Shown: piece by piece, positions 9,000 to 19,649 of the stretch
How the letters are laid out: each line of letters starts with the position of its first letter
How positions within the stretch are numbered: position 1 is the stretch's first letter
Origin: Pelargonium nanum
Taxonomy: Eukaryota > Streptophyta > Magnoliopsida > Geraniales > Geraniaceae
Assembly: GCA_036897485.1 (NCBI GenBank)
Contig: JAYMTF010002017.1
Location: forward strand, 1 to 20,055
Length of the DNA stretch: 20,055 nucleotides
Direction of reading: 5' to 3'
The notes under the pieces: generated by a model
What the model saw: only the letters and a program-made list of their open reading frames with translations
The model's database searches: none
What the model was told of the DNA's origin: nothing
Translations under genes and position numbers: made by a program

Positions 9000-11430
9000 C
9001 AACAATGATGATGGAACCAACGGAAGAACAAAATAATCAGATCGAATCTGCTCAATTTGTGTTTATTCAATTAAAGTAATGCGCACAAAAACTATTGAAC
9101 AACTACCGATAAAAAAGACCGACGTTTACTATTTTTTATAATAACCTTACTATAATTATTTTTATTTAATACATTAAATTATTTGTACACTTCGAAAATT
9201 AAAGAAAAAATTAACGACCAGTAACTAACTTGCAGTTTGGATATATCCAAAAAGGCAACTTCCACTCCTACCAACTGTTTTTCTTCTCAAATATTACTCG
9301 ATTTATTATTATATTGGTAACTTTTTAGTTATTTTTGTAAAAAAGAAATGTAGAATAATGTGGTCTCAGCTTTCAAGTCCTGCACAAGCCTTCCAAATGC
9401 CAACAAAAGTAGTATATACTGTTCCCATTCCTCTCTTCTCTTCTTTTCATGCCCTATTCAGTATTCTCATTCTCAAACTGATATTTAGTTAGGACTGAAA
9501 TTTGAATGGACTAAACAAAACATGAAACCTTCACGTCCCATAAGCGAGTACATATGATATAATATAACCGTCGTAATACTACTCCATTTTAATTCAAATT
9601 GAGTCTTAGACACTGAGCGCCCAGGTCACTAAAATATTGTGTAAAATAATATGATCTGTATCCGTTTTAAAATAACATATATTCACACATGATTCATCAT
9701 TTCGAACTGTAAATAATGTTCTGTTTTGTTGAAACCAATCCTTCTTTTCCCTCTTCTTCATATATTCCATGTTCCAAATTAGAAAAAGAAATGTATATAT
9801 GTTTCCTTTAAATTAACAATATTTGTATATAGTTGTGCATAGTTGCATTCAAAATAAAGTATGGAAACTTGGAAAGTGGAGGGTGAGGCCTAGAAATAGA
9901 AAAGAGAAAAGTGTATCTGTAGACTAAGATTTTGCATTGTCCATTAACTGCATGTCAATGGAGGTAGGGATAGGGATAGGGGTAGCTAAGCTAATTAACC
10001 TTTACCAAACTATATACATCTCTCTCACCTTCTCATTCTAAATAAAATCTCCATAATTGAAGATTCAAGCAAGCACCAACCACCCATTCATTTGTTGATG
10101 ATAGCTAGTGAGGACTCACTTTATTCACTTCCATGTGAAACTTCACTATTCAAATATGGTTATCCAACCACAACCCTTAGATTTTACCTATCACTATCCT
10201 TCCAAACCCTTTTGTCTAAATTTAATTTGATTGATTAACTCTACAAAATATTGACCTCTTTGTCTTAAAACAATTGTCTAACTTCTCATTTTTCATTTTT
10301 TCTGGAGATTAAGAATGAGATAGTTTCTACGCACGTGTTCTTGCTACAACAAATTCAAGAAGTTTTTACCAATCTATGTTAAGAATATTATTAAGCACAT
10401 AATCTCTTACGATGACGGACATATGAACTTAGGTGTGGTTAAGGATGACCAGAAGTCTAGTTGGAAAACATTTTTCATGTAAATTTTATGAAGTCATGCT
10501 CGTAGACTTGTGATGGTGTTCAATTAACTTGAAGATTTGGATGGTCGGGTGAGTTTGGAGGTTCGAGCGTCCAAGAGAACAATTACAATGATTGTGCACC
10601 ACGATAATTACTCAAATACTATTTGTATTCTTTTATTTACACCTTAAAATATGTTATATAGTTAAAACTTGTATATATAATTGTTATTAGGGTTTCAATA
10701 AAAATATAACTTATTTAATAACTTAATTTGTTGGGTACCGTTATAAATCGTTGTTATTATTTTTTAACTGAATTAAAGTTTCCACTGTTCATATTTTATG
10801 GTTTCCTTATGTATATATTTTGTTGTTCCGCTATTTTACTTATAACTTTATTGTATGTCTGAATAGTACTGTTATATACAATTACATTAAGATTTATGCT
10901 AAATTATAAAACGTAACGAAGTAGCATATGTGTTCTAATACACATTACAAATTTGTTTAAACTCTAATGTTAGAATAGGTATATATAAATAAGTAGGATT
11001 AATTTTTGTGTTACCGACACTAATGCTGCTTGATGATACTCCCTTCTCCCATGGATTCTCTAATTTGGTCAGTGCTTACTTTCCTTTCACTTTTGATGTT
11101 TCATGTTCATATAAAAAATTCAAATGGTTCTTAGATCCTTTGTCCCGAATCTTGCTTTATCATGAAAATGAAAATACAGTTAACCAAAAAGTTGGTAGTT
11201 AATGCAAATCAATCACACACATGAATCGCACTCAACCAATATGGCTACTTATAATTCCTTATCTTGCTCTATTCATTGGGTCCATCTTAACAAGGATTCC
11301 CATAATTTGGTCACAGTGTTTTAATCCATATTTAAAGTGTTTAATTACTTGTCTTTACGATGGCAATAACACGCTTTTTCTTATTATCAAATTTTAAACA
11401 AGTCAATTCACATCTATTTTTTACTCTAAG
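9000..11430. other. AT-rich intergenic region, no gene seen
   Basis: About 2.4 kb without a supportable gene on either strand. It holds a small TAGGGA-type repeat (gtagggatagggataggggtag, 9964-9985). A slightly GC-richer block lies at about 10400-10610. A 64-codon frame at 11008-11202 (+) has no domain. No tRNA, known microRNA or long inverted repeat was recognised. Confidence 0.5.
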
Positions 11431-11474
11431 TACGTACATGTACACCCTTAAAAAAAAAAATACGTACATGTACA
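11431..11474 (+). repeat. 14-bp direct repeat bracketing a short poly(A) tract
   Basis: TACGTACATGTACA occurs at 11431-11444 and again, identically, at 11461-11474. The 16 bases between are cccttaaaaaaaaaaa. A perfect direct repeat of target-site length around an A-tract is what an almost fully truncated retroposition event would leave. Slippage or end-joining repair could give the same picture. Confidence 0.7.
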
Positions 11475-12200
11475 TAATTTTTATTTATGAAATAGAATAT
11501 AGAAATGTTAAGATCGAGTTGGTAGGAAGAGAATTTATTGTAGCATTTCTTATATAATTTTACAAGCAAGAGTAGCATTGATGGTGATTGCTAACTAGAA
11601 ATGGTTACATGAATCAATGAGGGCACAAACCCATTTTTGACCTTTAAATTAAATGTTTCAATCCATTTCTATTCAAGATGTTGAGAATGGGTTGTGAGAT
11701 TAGATTATCGAGAATTTGTCAATTTTGCTTACCATTTTTATGGATCAGAGATTCCATGGAAGTAATGATGGATTCGTAAGTGTAATGTCCACATCACAAT
11801 AATCAATTCCATTTCGATCTCTCACTGCCAACCAACAACCAAACACAAAAAATATTAATTGCGATTGTTTTTATTTTTCTTGCGCTGAAATTCAAGTCGT
11901 TTTCAGTTTTATTCCCATCCAACATTCTAAAATGTTAGAAAACTAATGTGCTGGAAATAAATGTTGGTGTTCAGTTATATAACTAGAATGCATGTGCTAG
12001 TTACATTCCATCACTTTCGTGTTCTTGGGGGTATTGATGTTGGTATTGGCATATATAAAGTATAATTGCAAATTGACTATTATTTTTTTCTCCTACAGCA
12101 TAACTAAGTGAAAATAAATTGATAGAATCAAATTTACATGAAGAAATACGCTATTTTGTCATTTCAAACCCCAACATCTTCCATAGTTGAAGGAAAATTC
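11475..12200. other. AT-rich intergenic region, no gene seen
   Basis: No frame longer than chance, no RNA gene and no clear repeat. Composition shifts to higher GC near 12200, where the probable LTR remnant begins. Confidence 0.5.
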
Positions 12201-12508
12201 TAAACCTTGTGTTTCATCTTGGGCCTTCTAACTTCTAAGGCCTTTGTCATCCTCAGTGGCAACTATGTCGCTTTTCATCGTGGACTTGTCGGGAGATTAA
12301 AGGAGGAATTGACCTCTCCTTAGTATTCTATTCATCTTGCTCTTATCTAGATTGTAAAGAGGAATAGATCTCCCTCACATGTCTTTTATTGAAAAAAATT
12401 CTCTTCATTAGTCGTTTGAGGTTAGGAAAACGATAACTTTCTAGTCATTCTCGACAATGAAACCACCAGATTTGAGCAAGGGGCACAACGGTTGACCGAA
12501 TGGCGATG

Positions 12509-12680
12509 AGGGAGCATGCTTGTGCTTGAACGACATAGTAACTCTACAGCTTTGAGGGAGCAATGAGAGCTCCTTTTCTCTGAAAAACGAGTTGAGATTG
12601 CGGCATTCAGGGAGTAACGAGAGCTCTCTTTGAGCAACGAGCTTAGGCTGCAACATTGAAGGAGCAATGGGAGCTCCCTT
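12509..12680. repeat. ~50-bp degenerate tandem repeat, four copies
   Basis: The motif aGGGAGcaatgRGAGCTCc recurs at 12509 (partial), 12555, 12609 and 12659, spaced 46, 54 and 50 bp. On the minus strand one frame reads as repeated RELSLLPECRNLNSFF and KELSLLPQSCRVTMSF segments, so indels have partly respected the codon phase. It lies inside the probable LTR and downstream of that element's TATA box, consistent with repeat expansion in R-U5. Confidence 0.6.
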
Positions 12681-12766
12681 AGAGAAACAAAAGCGACATT
12701 GGGGCAACGTGGCACCTTTATTTGGCCCTAATTTGGGATCCTTTTACCGGCCCCAAATGGGGGCTC

Positions 12767-12775
12767 TTTTATATA
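12767..12775 (-). promoter_or_regulatory. TATA box within the probable LTR
   Basis: The minus strand reads TATATAAAA, followed by GAGCCCCC. This is the strongest TATA match in the gene-free region and fits an LTR promoter. Nothing shows whether it is still active. Confidence 0.4.
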
Positions 12776-13049
12776 ACTCCAATGAGATGATTTGACAAAG
12801 TTGTTTGAGATATTTTGGCTGGGTCGGGTGAGCGGTGGTGGACAATTTGTCGAACCACTTTAGTCATCTCGGGGGATTGGCTATCCTTCGGGGAGTCATA
12901 GTGTTCCCCCGCACGTCCGCTCGGATGAGCATTCTTAATTAAGTGTGGGCGACATTTTCTCCCACATGCTTTTTAGGATTCCTGAATTCGTCAACAACAT
13001 TTGGTAATCGGAGTTGGACTAATGTGGCGCTCAAACGTCACGAGTCATG

Positions 13050-15430
13050 CTGTTATTCGTTGTTTTAACTCCAATTTCTTAAGTAGCATCATTTATGATT
13101 TAATAAGAAAAAATGAAATTATTGTTGATGGAACACTAATTCGTTATTAATTATCGGTAGGTCAAATTTCTAAATCACATTATGAAACCTATATATGTGA
13201 TATATCCCTACATTTTTTTTGCAATAACACAGCTGAGTAGCATACAGCTAATTAAGTGATGATAACCTAACAATAACTTTTAACTATGTATGTTGAAATC
13301 CTTGTCTGCCATTTGTTTCAAACCATTTGCTTAAAGTAATTAATAATTAAGAAAACTATTTTCCCACGGAAAATATTCCTACGAAGGCACATCACATGCA
13401 TGCTAATAATTTGATTAGAATGGAATGTTTATCTACAAATTCAACTACCGTTTTATACAAATGCTTTGTAGAATCGTAAATAGTATTTTAGTTGATTTCG
13501 ATCAAACCGAATAAAACACTGCTATATCCGAAAATAAACATAAACATCAAAGTGACAATTGATACAATTGTGACACCATATACAATAGTGTCTACCTAGT
13601 TATGGTTGGGTCTATTCAAAGATGAAAAAAGTCCAAGCAAATAGACATGTCTTGATGACAATGGCATGAGGCCATGAAGCACCAAATAAAAGTTTCAAGA
13701 AATTAGGTTAAATATAACTAATTGCTTCACATGGAGATAGATACAAGACCAAACATGCTTGAGCTCCATCTTTAATGTTTAAGCATATATGGTCCATAAA
13801 GATCCATCATAAGGTTCATATCACAACACCCAAAAGCAAAATTTAAGTTCAAGTTCAAATTCAAATTTAAATCCATTGTAATGTGTACCTTATCCTCTCA
13901 TTCCCTCCTTTTGATGACCAACTTAATTATATCTTTCAAAACCATGACCAAATTCAAGCAACCACCTCTAATTTGGTGAAACTAAGAGACAAAAAAAAAG
14001 GCTGCTTGACTTTTCACATCCTAGAACATGCTCATAACCAACAAAAGAAAAGAGGGCTATTCTATCACAATGCTAATTACTTGTTTATTACAAATTTTTA
14101 ATTTTCAAGAGCACAAAGTGTATACATTTTTGTTAATGTTAGTGATTAAACATTAAGAAAGTGTATGTATCATATTATGATGCATGAAAGTGACAATGGG
14201 AAGGCACTAGTGGGTGAGGAAACCTGAGTCACAGTCCTAACTAGGGCCCAATTGTTTATATGTATACATAAAAGAAGAGACATGTTCTGGTTTTGAAAGG
14301 ACAGCACAAAATTAGGCACAACCAAACCATGGAGGATCCAAGTTGGGTCATAGTTTTCACTTTCAATGTGCAAAACCATTGTCCTTGCCTTGCTCACCCC
14401 AACATAGCACATGACTTTGGCTGTGGGGAAGAGGGGATGGTCCCCAAGCTAGCTAGGGTCCAGGGATGCTGGCCCAATGGTAATAACTCAACCTTTCATG
14501 AGCCAATATATTTTCACCACTCAATTCTAAAATATTATCATCTTTATATATACACTCGTCTGTCTGTCGTATATGCAATGATGTGTATGTCTAATAAATA
14601 TTTTATTCACATGTTTCATTTATTGAGTTAATTTAACCATTTAACAGAGCGAAGAAATTTATGAACTTGCGTTAAATTTGATACAAACAATACTGTTCTT
14701 ATAATTCTTTCTGACTCATTTGGAAGGGACTCAACTTGGAATCCATTGATAAGGTGGCCAATCTTAACCTATGTTAAGAGTTCACTTACAAAAGAACTGT
14801 AATTAGACATCAAAGCTCTTGCAAACACTCTTTAAAGTTAAGGTTTGTGTCAAGCACATTAACAATAACAATAACTTGTGCTCTTATATGAAAGCACTTG
14901 AATTAGTGGAGGGAGACAACATTACATAGGATGGAGTAAAGAAAGAGAATGTGAACAAAAATTTCAAACAACTTTGCTAAATGATTCATAAAGACAACTT
15001 GAACATGCAATAATTTGAAATATGTATTTGATTGTTGTTACCTACATACACTTCAATAAATAATACAATATTGATTTAAGTGGGTTTGACTTTGAGTTAG
15101 AAATTAAGAACAAAAGTCACGTAAGAACGAACCGAAATTTGATCGATTCACTCAAAACGAGCTTAATAATCTTGGGCCATTTCGAGACAGGTTAGAGAGT
15201 GTTTTACTAGTTTTCATGCATTATTTGAGTAGTTTTGTAAATTTTCATTTGTTTTCCTATTAGAATTAAAGTTTTGGTACATGGATCAAGATATTTTATA
15301 GGGCTATTGTTCTGTTCCTTTGCACATATTTCTGTCTTGTATTGTCAGATTGGGGCTGATCTCAAAACTATAATGTACCACAAATAGAGTTTTGATTTTG
15401 GCCCAGGTTGCTCCAAATCCAAATTGCCCC
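13050..15430. other. Intergenic region, no gene seen
   Basis: AT-rich DNA lacking a supportable gene. Contents noticed are an imperfect hairpin (gaccaaacatgcttga at 13747-13762 pairs with 13778-13794, about 16 bp with three mismatches) and a run of degenerate aagttc/aaattc hexamers (13838-13870). A 112-codon frame at 14293-14631 (+) lies in a GC-richer patch and has no domain; I take it as chance. Confidence 0.45.
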
Positions 15431-15649
15431 CTTCAGGTTTTTTATTCATCTTCACTTGTCACACACATTGAAGTTTATCTATGCATGACAAGTGAAATGA
15501 GAGCAACTCAATAAAGAGAGAGAGTTTTGATTAGCAAAGCTTCAACAAAAAGAAAACCACAACTGAAAAGATAAATTACTTTCACAAATATATAGATACC
15601 ATAGAATTAAGGCTTCAAGATACATATTGTGTCTATCTAACACAGCCCC
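15430..15649 (-). other. 3'UTR of the RING gene with 11-bp hairpin
   Basis: Downstream of the stop codon the minus strand holds a CT-repeat tract (about 15518-15527) and a perfect 11-bp inverted repeat, TTCACTTGTCA (15451-15461) against TGACAAGTGAA (15486-15496), with a 24-nt loop. The AATAAA signal follows only a few bases later. The transcript therefore likely ends near 15420. Confidence 0.6.
15441..15446 (-). terminator. Polyadenylation signal AATAAA of the RING gene
   Basis: The minus strand reads AATAAAAAACC about 205 nt after the stop codon. This is the canonical near-upstream element and the likely 3' end signal. Confidence 0.6.
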
Positions 15650-17928
15650 TCACATTTTTTTCATACCTGGGACTGCAGTTTTTGAGGACCCAACTCCAAC
15701 TGCTCCTTGATCACTTGACATTCCACTCAGCCGCTGCGAATGAAGCGAATCACTCTTTCTCAACTTACCCGGGAATTCCTTGGTTGCATTACCTCTCAAG
15801 GAAAGATTTCTCTTCATTCGATTCCGGTTAAGCAACATCATTTTATTGCGAGGAGGAACATGCAGAGCTCCTTCAACACAATCTCCAACCTGCACACAAC
15901 CCCAAGGCCTTGATTGTCCATCCTCACCAAGAGGTTTGAGCCTTGGGAAGCCACTCCTCAACCTAGGAAAGTTTCTGCGGTCTGGACAATCTTCCTCCTC
16001 CAGTATGTGACATAATGGGCAAGGAGGATCATTTTTACGATTCTTTGGTGTTGTCTGATCCAAGCATTCTGCATGAAAAACATGACGACATGGAAGAACA
16101 CTAGCGACCGGCAGGTCTCCACTTCTTACAATACGACGAGAACTCCAAGGTGACTTCTGGGACAAAAACCTTTCACATAATCCACACCTGAAACCCACTG
16201 AAGAATTACGCGACTGACTGAAACTTTCATGCTCAAATGGTTCAGAAACTTCAGTGATATCAACACCACTGCTAGCACTACTCCATCTGTGAGGCTCCCT
16301 TTGTGGAGTCATTCCACAGGACTCTGATGACCCTGCAGCGGTGGAGCAAGAAGCTTCTCGAGGATTTTGAGTGGGCAGGGCCAAAGGGTGAATGGGTTTG
16401 GACATAAAAAAATGGCGACTTGATGAATTGTGGTGAGAGGATAAGCACGGCTTGCCCGGGATATCAGATTCACTACTGTCTGAACAGGATGAAGCAGAGC
16501 CCCCACCATATGGATTTGCTGAAGTTCCCTGCACAACTTTCATTTTAGTAAGGAATTTGAATTTAGTGAGAAACTTACCACTCAAAACCAATGCAAAGAC
16601 AAGGAGTGCAATACCTCCACAGCAGGTGTGAATGAAGCTCGCCGAAAAAATGGATCTAAAAAGAGTAAAAAGGACAATGAAAACCATTAAGACATAATGA
16701 GTTGGAATATGAACACTAGCATTAATGGAAATGATTAAACAAATACTATAAGACCATCAAGCTCTTCAGTGAGGACCGTGGAACTAGAAACAAAATTTAA
16801 CCTTTTCTGCATTCTGTAAAATACTGATTCTCAGCTGTTCATGCGCACGGATACAACATAGGAGTCACCATAAGGCCAACATAAATGGAAAATTCAGATA
16901 AAAGAGTTTATGCAAATGTAAGAAATTATTGCAGGAGGTGATATGATATGGACTGATAGTAAGATTGAATCTCCAACAAATATAAAATGCAAAAACAAAG
17001 TTAATGACTGTTCTCCACCTCCACCTTTATGATTAAGCAAACAAACACACGTTCTTATAAATTTTCTTAACATTCTTGGACACATTTCAACAAAATAGAG
17101 AATGAATAATATGTTATGGCATATGGGGCTAGGATCAGAGTAGGAAGTAGATAAGAACAAAGAGGAACATGACAACGTGGAATGGAAGGATCGGAAATAA
17201 TGAATTACAACATTTGGTGGTAGGGTCAAGGTTGGAAAGCTCATAAGAATTCTCAAGAAGAAAAACAAGACAGTATGGAATTAAAAGCAAATTAACTCAG
17301 ATGAATGTTTGAAATTGCCTGCAACATACATGATAATACATGACATGCATTTATGCAAATAAATTATTAATTAAAGTAACAAATCATTGGCTAACAAAAA
17401 TAGAAATTTTGTAACATTTAAGCCTTGCAAAGTTCAATTATCCATGATGTAAATAATTATAAAGCAATGGGCAGTAAGAACTGAAAAGTGATTAAATACA
17501 TTCACTACCGGTTAATATAAAGAAAGAGCCTTACCATTTGCACTGTCCCTTCTTGCTACAGGCCCATAATCATCAATATTTATAGCTTGTATTGCAGGAG
17601 GTGTCCATTGAGGACCTGGCGAAAGGTCGGAGGGACTACTGAAAAACAGTCCAGCGCCATCAGATGTAGAATATTGATGATCGCGATGACGGTTGCCTCT
17701 CATCCAGCTCCTACTTTCTCTACTGGTTGAAGATGCAGAAGACCCATACTGAATACCGTGTGAATTGTACGGCAGTCCTTCAGACTGGAATGGGAGATCC
17801 CATCTTGATGGAGGAGGCGAGAAACTTGTATTAGTTTGCCAGAAGGGCTCATGTGGATCCACAGACCAGTCCCTACTAGCTGTGTTTGATCCATGTGGCC
17901 TTGCGGCCACACAACAAAGCGCCCCCGT
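15650..17928 (-). CDS. RING-H2 zinc-finger protein, predicted E3 ubiquitin ligase; initiator ATG replaced by ACG
   Basis: Predicted E3 ligase; substrates unknown. Coding exons are 17535-17928, 16615-16655 (41 nt) and 15650-16528, giving 437 residues if translation starts at the ACG at 17928. Introns are 879 and 86 bp with GT..AG ends, and the phases (1, then 0) join cleanly. The N-terminal half is Ser/Pro-rich and probably disordered, with a conserved-looking start (GALCCVAARPHGSNTASRDW). The RING-H2 spans about 260-318: C260-C263, C292, H294, H297, C300, C315-C318. The gap of 28 between the first two Cys pairs is longer than in classic RING-H2 proteins. All eight zinc ligands are present. 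The C-terminal region (RSRPWGCVQVGDC-like, about 351-362, then basic) resembles uncharacterised plant RING homologs I recall, which begin MGALCC. Here that Met codon reads ACG, with A at -3 and G at +4. The next in-frame ATG is in WMRGN (about residue 74). An upstream coding exon cannot be excluded. Confidence 0.88.
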
Positions 17929-17935
17929 TTTAGCT

Positions 17936-18852
17936 ATTTCTGTCTAACGATCCTCAACCAACCTGCTTGCCACTTAAAACTGTCCCTACTCAGTTGTATT
18001 TTTCCAGCAGCCAATCAATACATTACATCACTCTAGAAAATTCATTTTCAGGAAATCTTTTGCTTATGCCAAAATGTAACTGAACATAAGCCCTTAACAA
18101 AATGTATGCAACCATTCAGGGAATCCAAGCTTCAAACAAGGATGTCCCGTACGGAGAAGTGTTCAGTGATCTGAACAAATCTAGACAGCACGATGAACAT
18201 TTTTTAATAACATTTCCGCATATATAATGTGATCTCCACCTACACAGCAAATATCTTACATAATCAGTCAAAAATACAACTCCATCATATTCAATCATTC
18301 ATCAGACCCATGTTAAACTCTTCAAGGCTCCTGGAGACAATGTAGTACCCAGAAAAAAACATCAACTCCATCATATGCAATAGCATTGACACCAGTAACC
18401 ATACACTCCATTTCCTCTTTGGAGAAGAGAGTGAACAAAAGAAAAATTGATTTATTTCAAAATCAATCGACAACAATTTGTTTATGTCTTCTCAAAACCT
18501 AAACTATAATAGTCAAAACTCGAATTTTAAGTCTGCCCAGTTCCTCAATCCTAAATATTATTTTCTCTTCAGTTCCTAATTGCATTGCAAATCAAGCTCA
18601 ACAGTTGAGAGCCCAAAGTAACAGATTCTTCAGATTCCATACAAAAATAAGAAAAATCAAAACTTTAACCGACCATTATCAACCATTAAACAAATATAAG
18701 GGGAAAAACACCGACATGGGCTTGGTGTGGCTAAGAACTAATGTATAACAAGAATCAGAAGATAAAATTAGGAAGCAGAAAAAAAAATGAAAATCAAGCA
18801 TAGGAAAAATGGGAAAGTAACAGCAAAAATGGAGGAGAGAGAGTGAGCTTAC
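17936..18852 (-). other. Probable intron in the RING gene leader
   Basis: The interval lies between the leader exon and the first coding exon. Candidate acceptors on the minus strand are ..AAATAG| (exon from about 17933), ..CGTTAG| (from about 17943) and ..TTTTCTAG| (from about 18032). The nearest two lack a good pyrimidine tract; the third has one. Using the third would place an ATG directly followed by TAA (18023-18028) in the leader. Small open frames here (18116-18298 and 18291-18476) show no domain. Confidence 0.5.
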
Positions 18853-18870
18853 AGTTGAGTGAGCTTACAG
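18841..18870 (-). repeat. 16-bp tandem duplication carrying two splice donors
   Basis: gagtgagcttacag occurs at 18841-18854 and 18857-18870 (period 16). On the minus strand each copy reads CTGTAAGCTCACTC, so two near-identical donors stand 16 nt apart, with exon ends at 18869 and 18853. Confidence 0.75.
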
Positions 18871-18966
18871 AGAAGGAGAAGAAACAGCCAGTGCCTGGAG
18901 AAATGCTGGGAGTGGTGGTTCGATTCGACGAAGAAGAAGATGATTGAAAAGGTAGAACCCTAATTT
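18853..18966 (-). other. 5' leader exon of the RING gene
   Basis: The minus strand shows a telobox-like TTAGGGTT followed by a TC-rich, ATG-free stretch (CTTCTTCTTCGTCG.., TTTCTTCTCCTTCTCT) that ends at strong donor sites CT|GTAAGCTCAC. This is the usual look of a plant 5'UTR exon. The lack of any ATG means it cannot supply the missing start codon. The transcription start is estimated, as no clear TATA box lies upstream. Confidence 0.55.
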
Positions 18967-19640
18967 ATCGGTGAGTGGGAGATTAATCAATTATTTAATT
19001 AATAATGTAACTCCTACTTTTGCAATTTGGTTCTTGTCCTCTTCTGTATCTCTTACTTTTTCTTTTCTCGTTCTTGATGTTTTCCTTTTTGGTTAAGTAA
19101 CTCTATTTAATGTAAAATAGTTACTCTTCACAACCAACATTTCTCTCCAATTTTAAACTACAATTAGAAACTCCAACAAAAGAAAATTTACATAACGAAA
19201 GAAGCAAAGTAATATATAAAATTTTGACTAACATTCTTTATATATATATATATATATATACACGATAAATGTGTTTACGGACTTACTTTTTGTTCACCTC
19301 TAGACTATTATCTCATCGAACAATCTTAAAAATGTACTCGTCACATTGATATGTTGTTTGAAAGAATTAAATTATTAAGTATTGATCTTAAATTTTGAAC
19401 ATAAGTGATCACAGAGAGAGCCAATCATATTGGGTTAAAATTTCATCATATTCATGACTTGTTTGGAAGCACTTGTGTATGTCTAGAAGCCCTAACAATT
19501 CCTCTCATGTGTTGTCACATAAACAAATGATAAGAGACGAAAGTATATGTGAATGTTGCTTAATAAGTGCTTCTAAATTGCTTTTGAGATTACTTACAGC
19601 CCTAAGAGTTTGAGATTACTCACAACCATGTTCTTGATTT
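18967..19640. other. Upstream region of the RING gene; AT-rich
   Basis: Contains AT-rich promoter-proximal DNA (ttatttaattaataatg, about 18991-19007) and a pyrimidine-rich stretch. A TA microsatellite lies at 19239-19260. A short direct repeat, tttgagattactYaca, occurs at about 19583 and 19610. No gene was found on either strand. Confidence 0.45.
19239..19260. repeat. Microsatellite (TA)11
   Basis: A perfect run of TA dinucleotides. It is a simple repeat and likely polymorphic. Confidence 0.95.
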
Positions 19641-19649
19641 GCTTTGAGC

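Larger units (their letters stand above)
12200..12992 (-). mobile_element. Probable decayed LTR of a retrotransposon
   Basis: This block is markedly richer in GC than its flanks and has promoter-like features on the minus strand. It could start with TGTTG at 12992, carries a TATATAAAA box at 12767-12775, and has a CCAAATAAAGG polyadenylation-like site near 12715-12725. These appear in the order U3, R, U5 expected of an LTR. Two imperfect 23-bp direct copies (ggccctaatttgggatcc.. and ggccccaaatgggggctc..) surround the TATA region. I cannot see a second LTR, gag/pol coding or target duplication, so it may be a solo LTR. The left end is not determined. If the element instead ran on the plus strand, tggtaatcggag at about 12995 would be a poor primer-binding-site match. 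Confidence 0.35.

Noticed and set aside
12655-12685. gggagctcccttag resembles the 3' part of plant miR319
   Set aside because: Only the GGGAGCTCCCT palindrome matches. The first half of the miRNA is absent, and the motif is one unit of a local tandem repeat, not a precursor hairpin.
12995-13008. tggtaatcggag as an initiator-Met tRNA primer-binding site on the plus strand
   Set aside because: It mismatches TGGTATCAGAGC at several bases, and the TATA and AATAAA signals favour the minus orientation for the LTR.
14293-14631. 112-codon plus frame with several Cys and His
   Set aside because: The Cys/His spacing fits no zinc-binding pattern, the C-terminal part is translated AT-rich sequence, and there is no promoter or splice context.
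16894-17268. 124-codon minus frame inside the RING gene intron
   Set aside because: It lies wholly in the 879-bp intron, is rich in F/S/L from T-rich intron sequence, and has no domain.
18905-18930. ggttcgattcgac resembling a tRNA T-arm
   Set aside because: No acceptor, D or anticodon arms can be formed around it, and it lies in the CT-rich leader exon of the RING gene.
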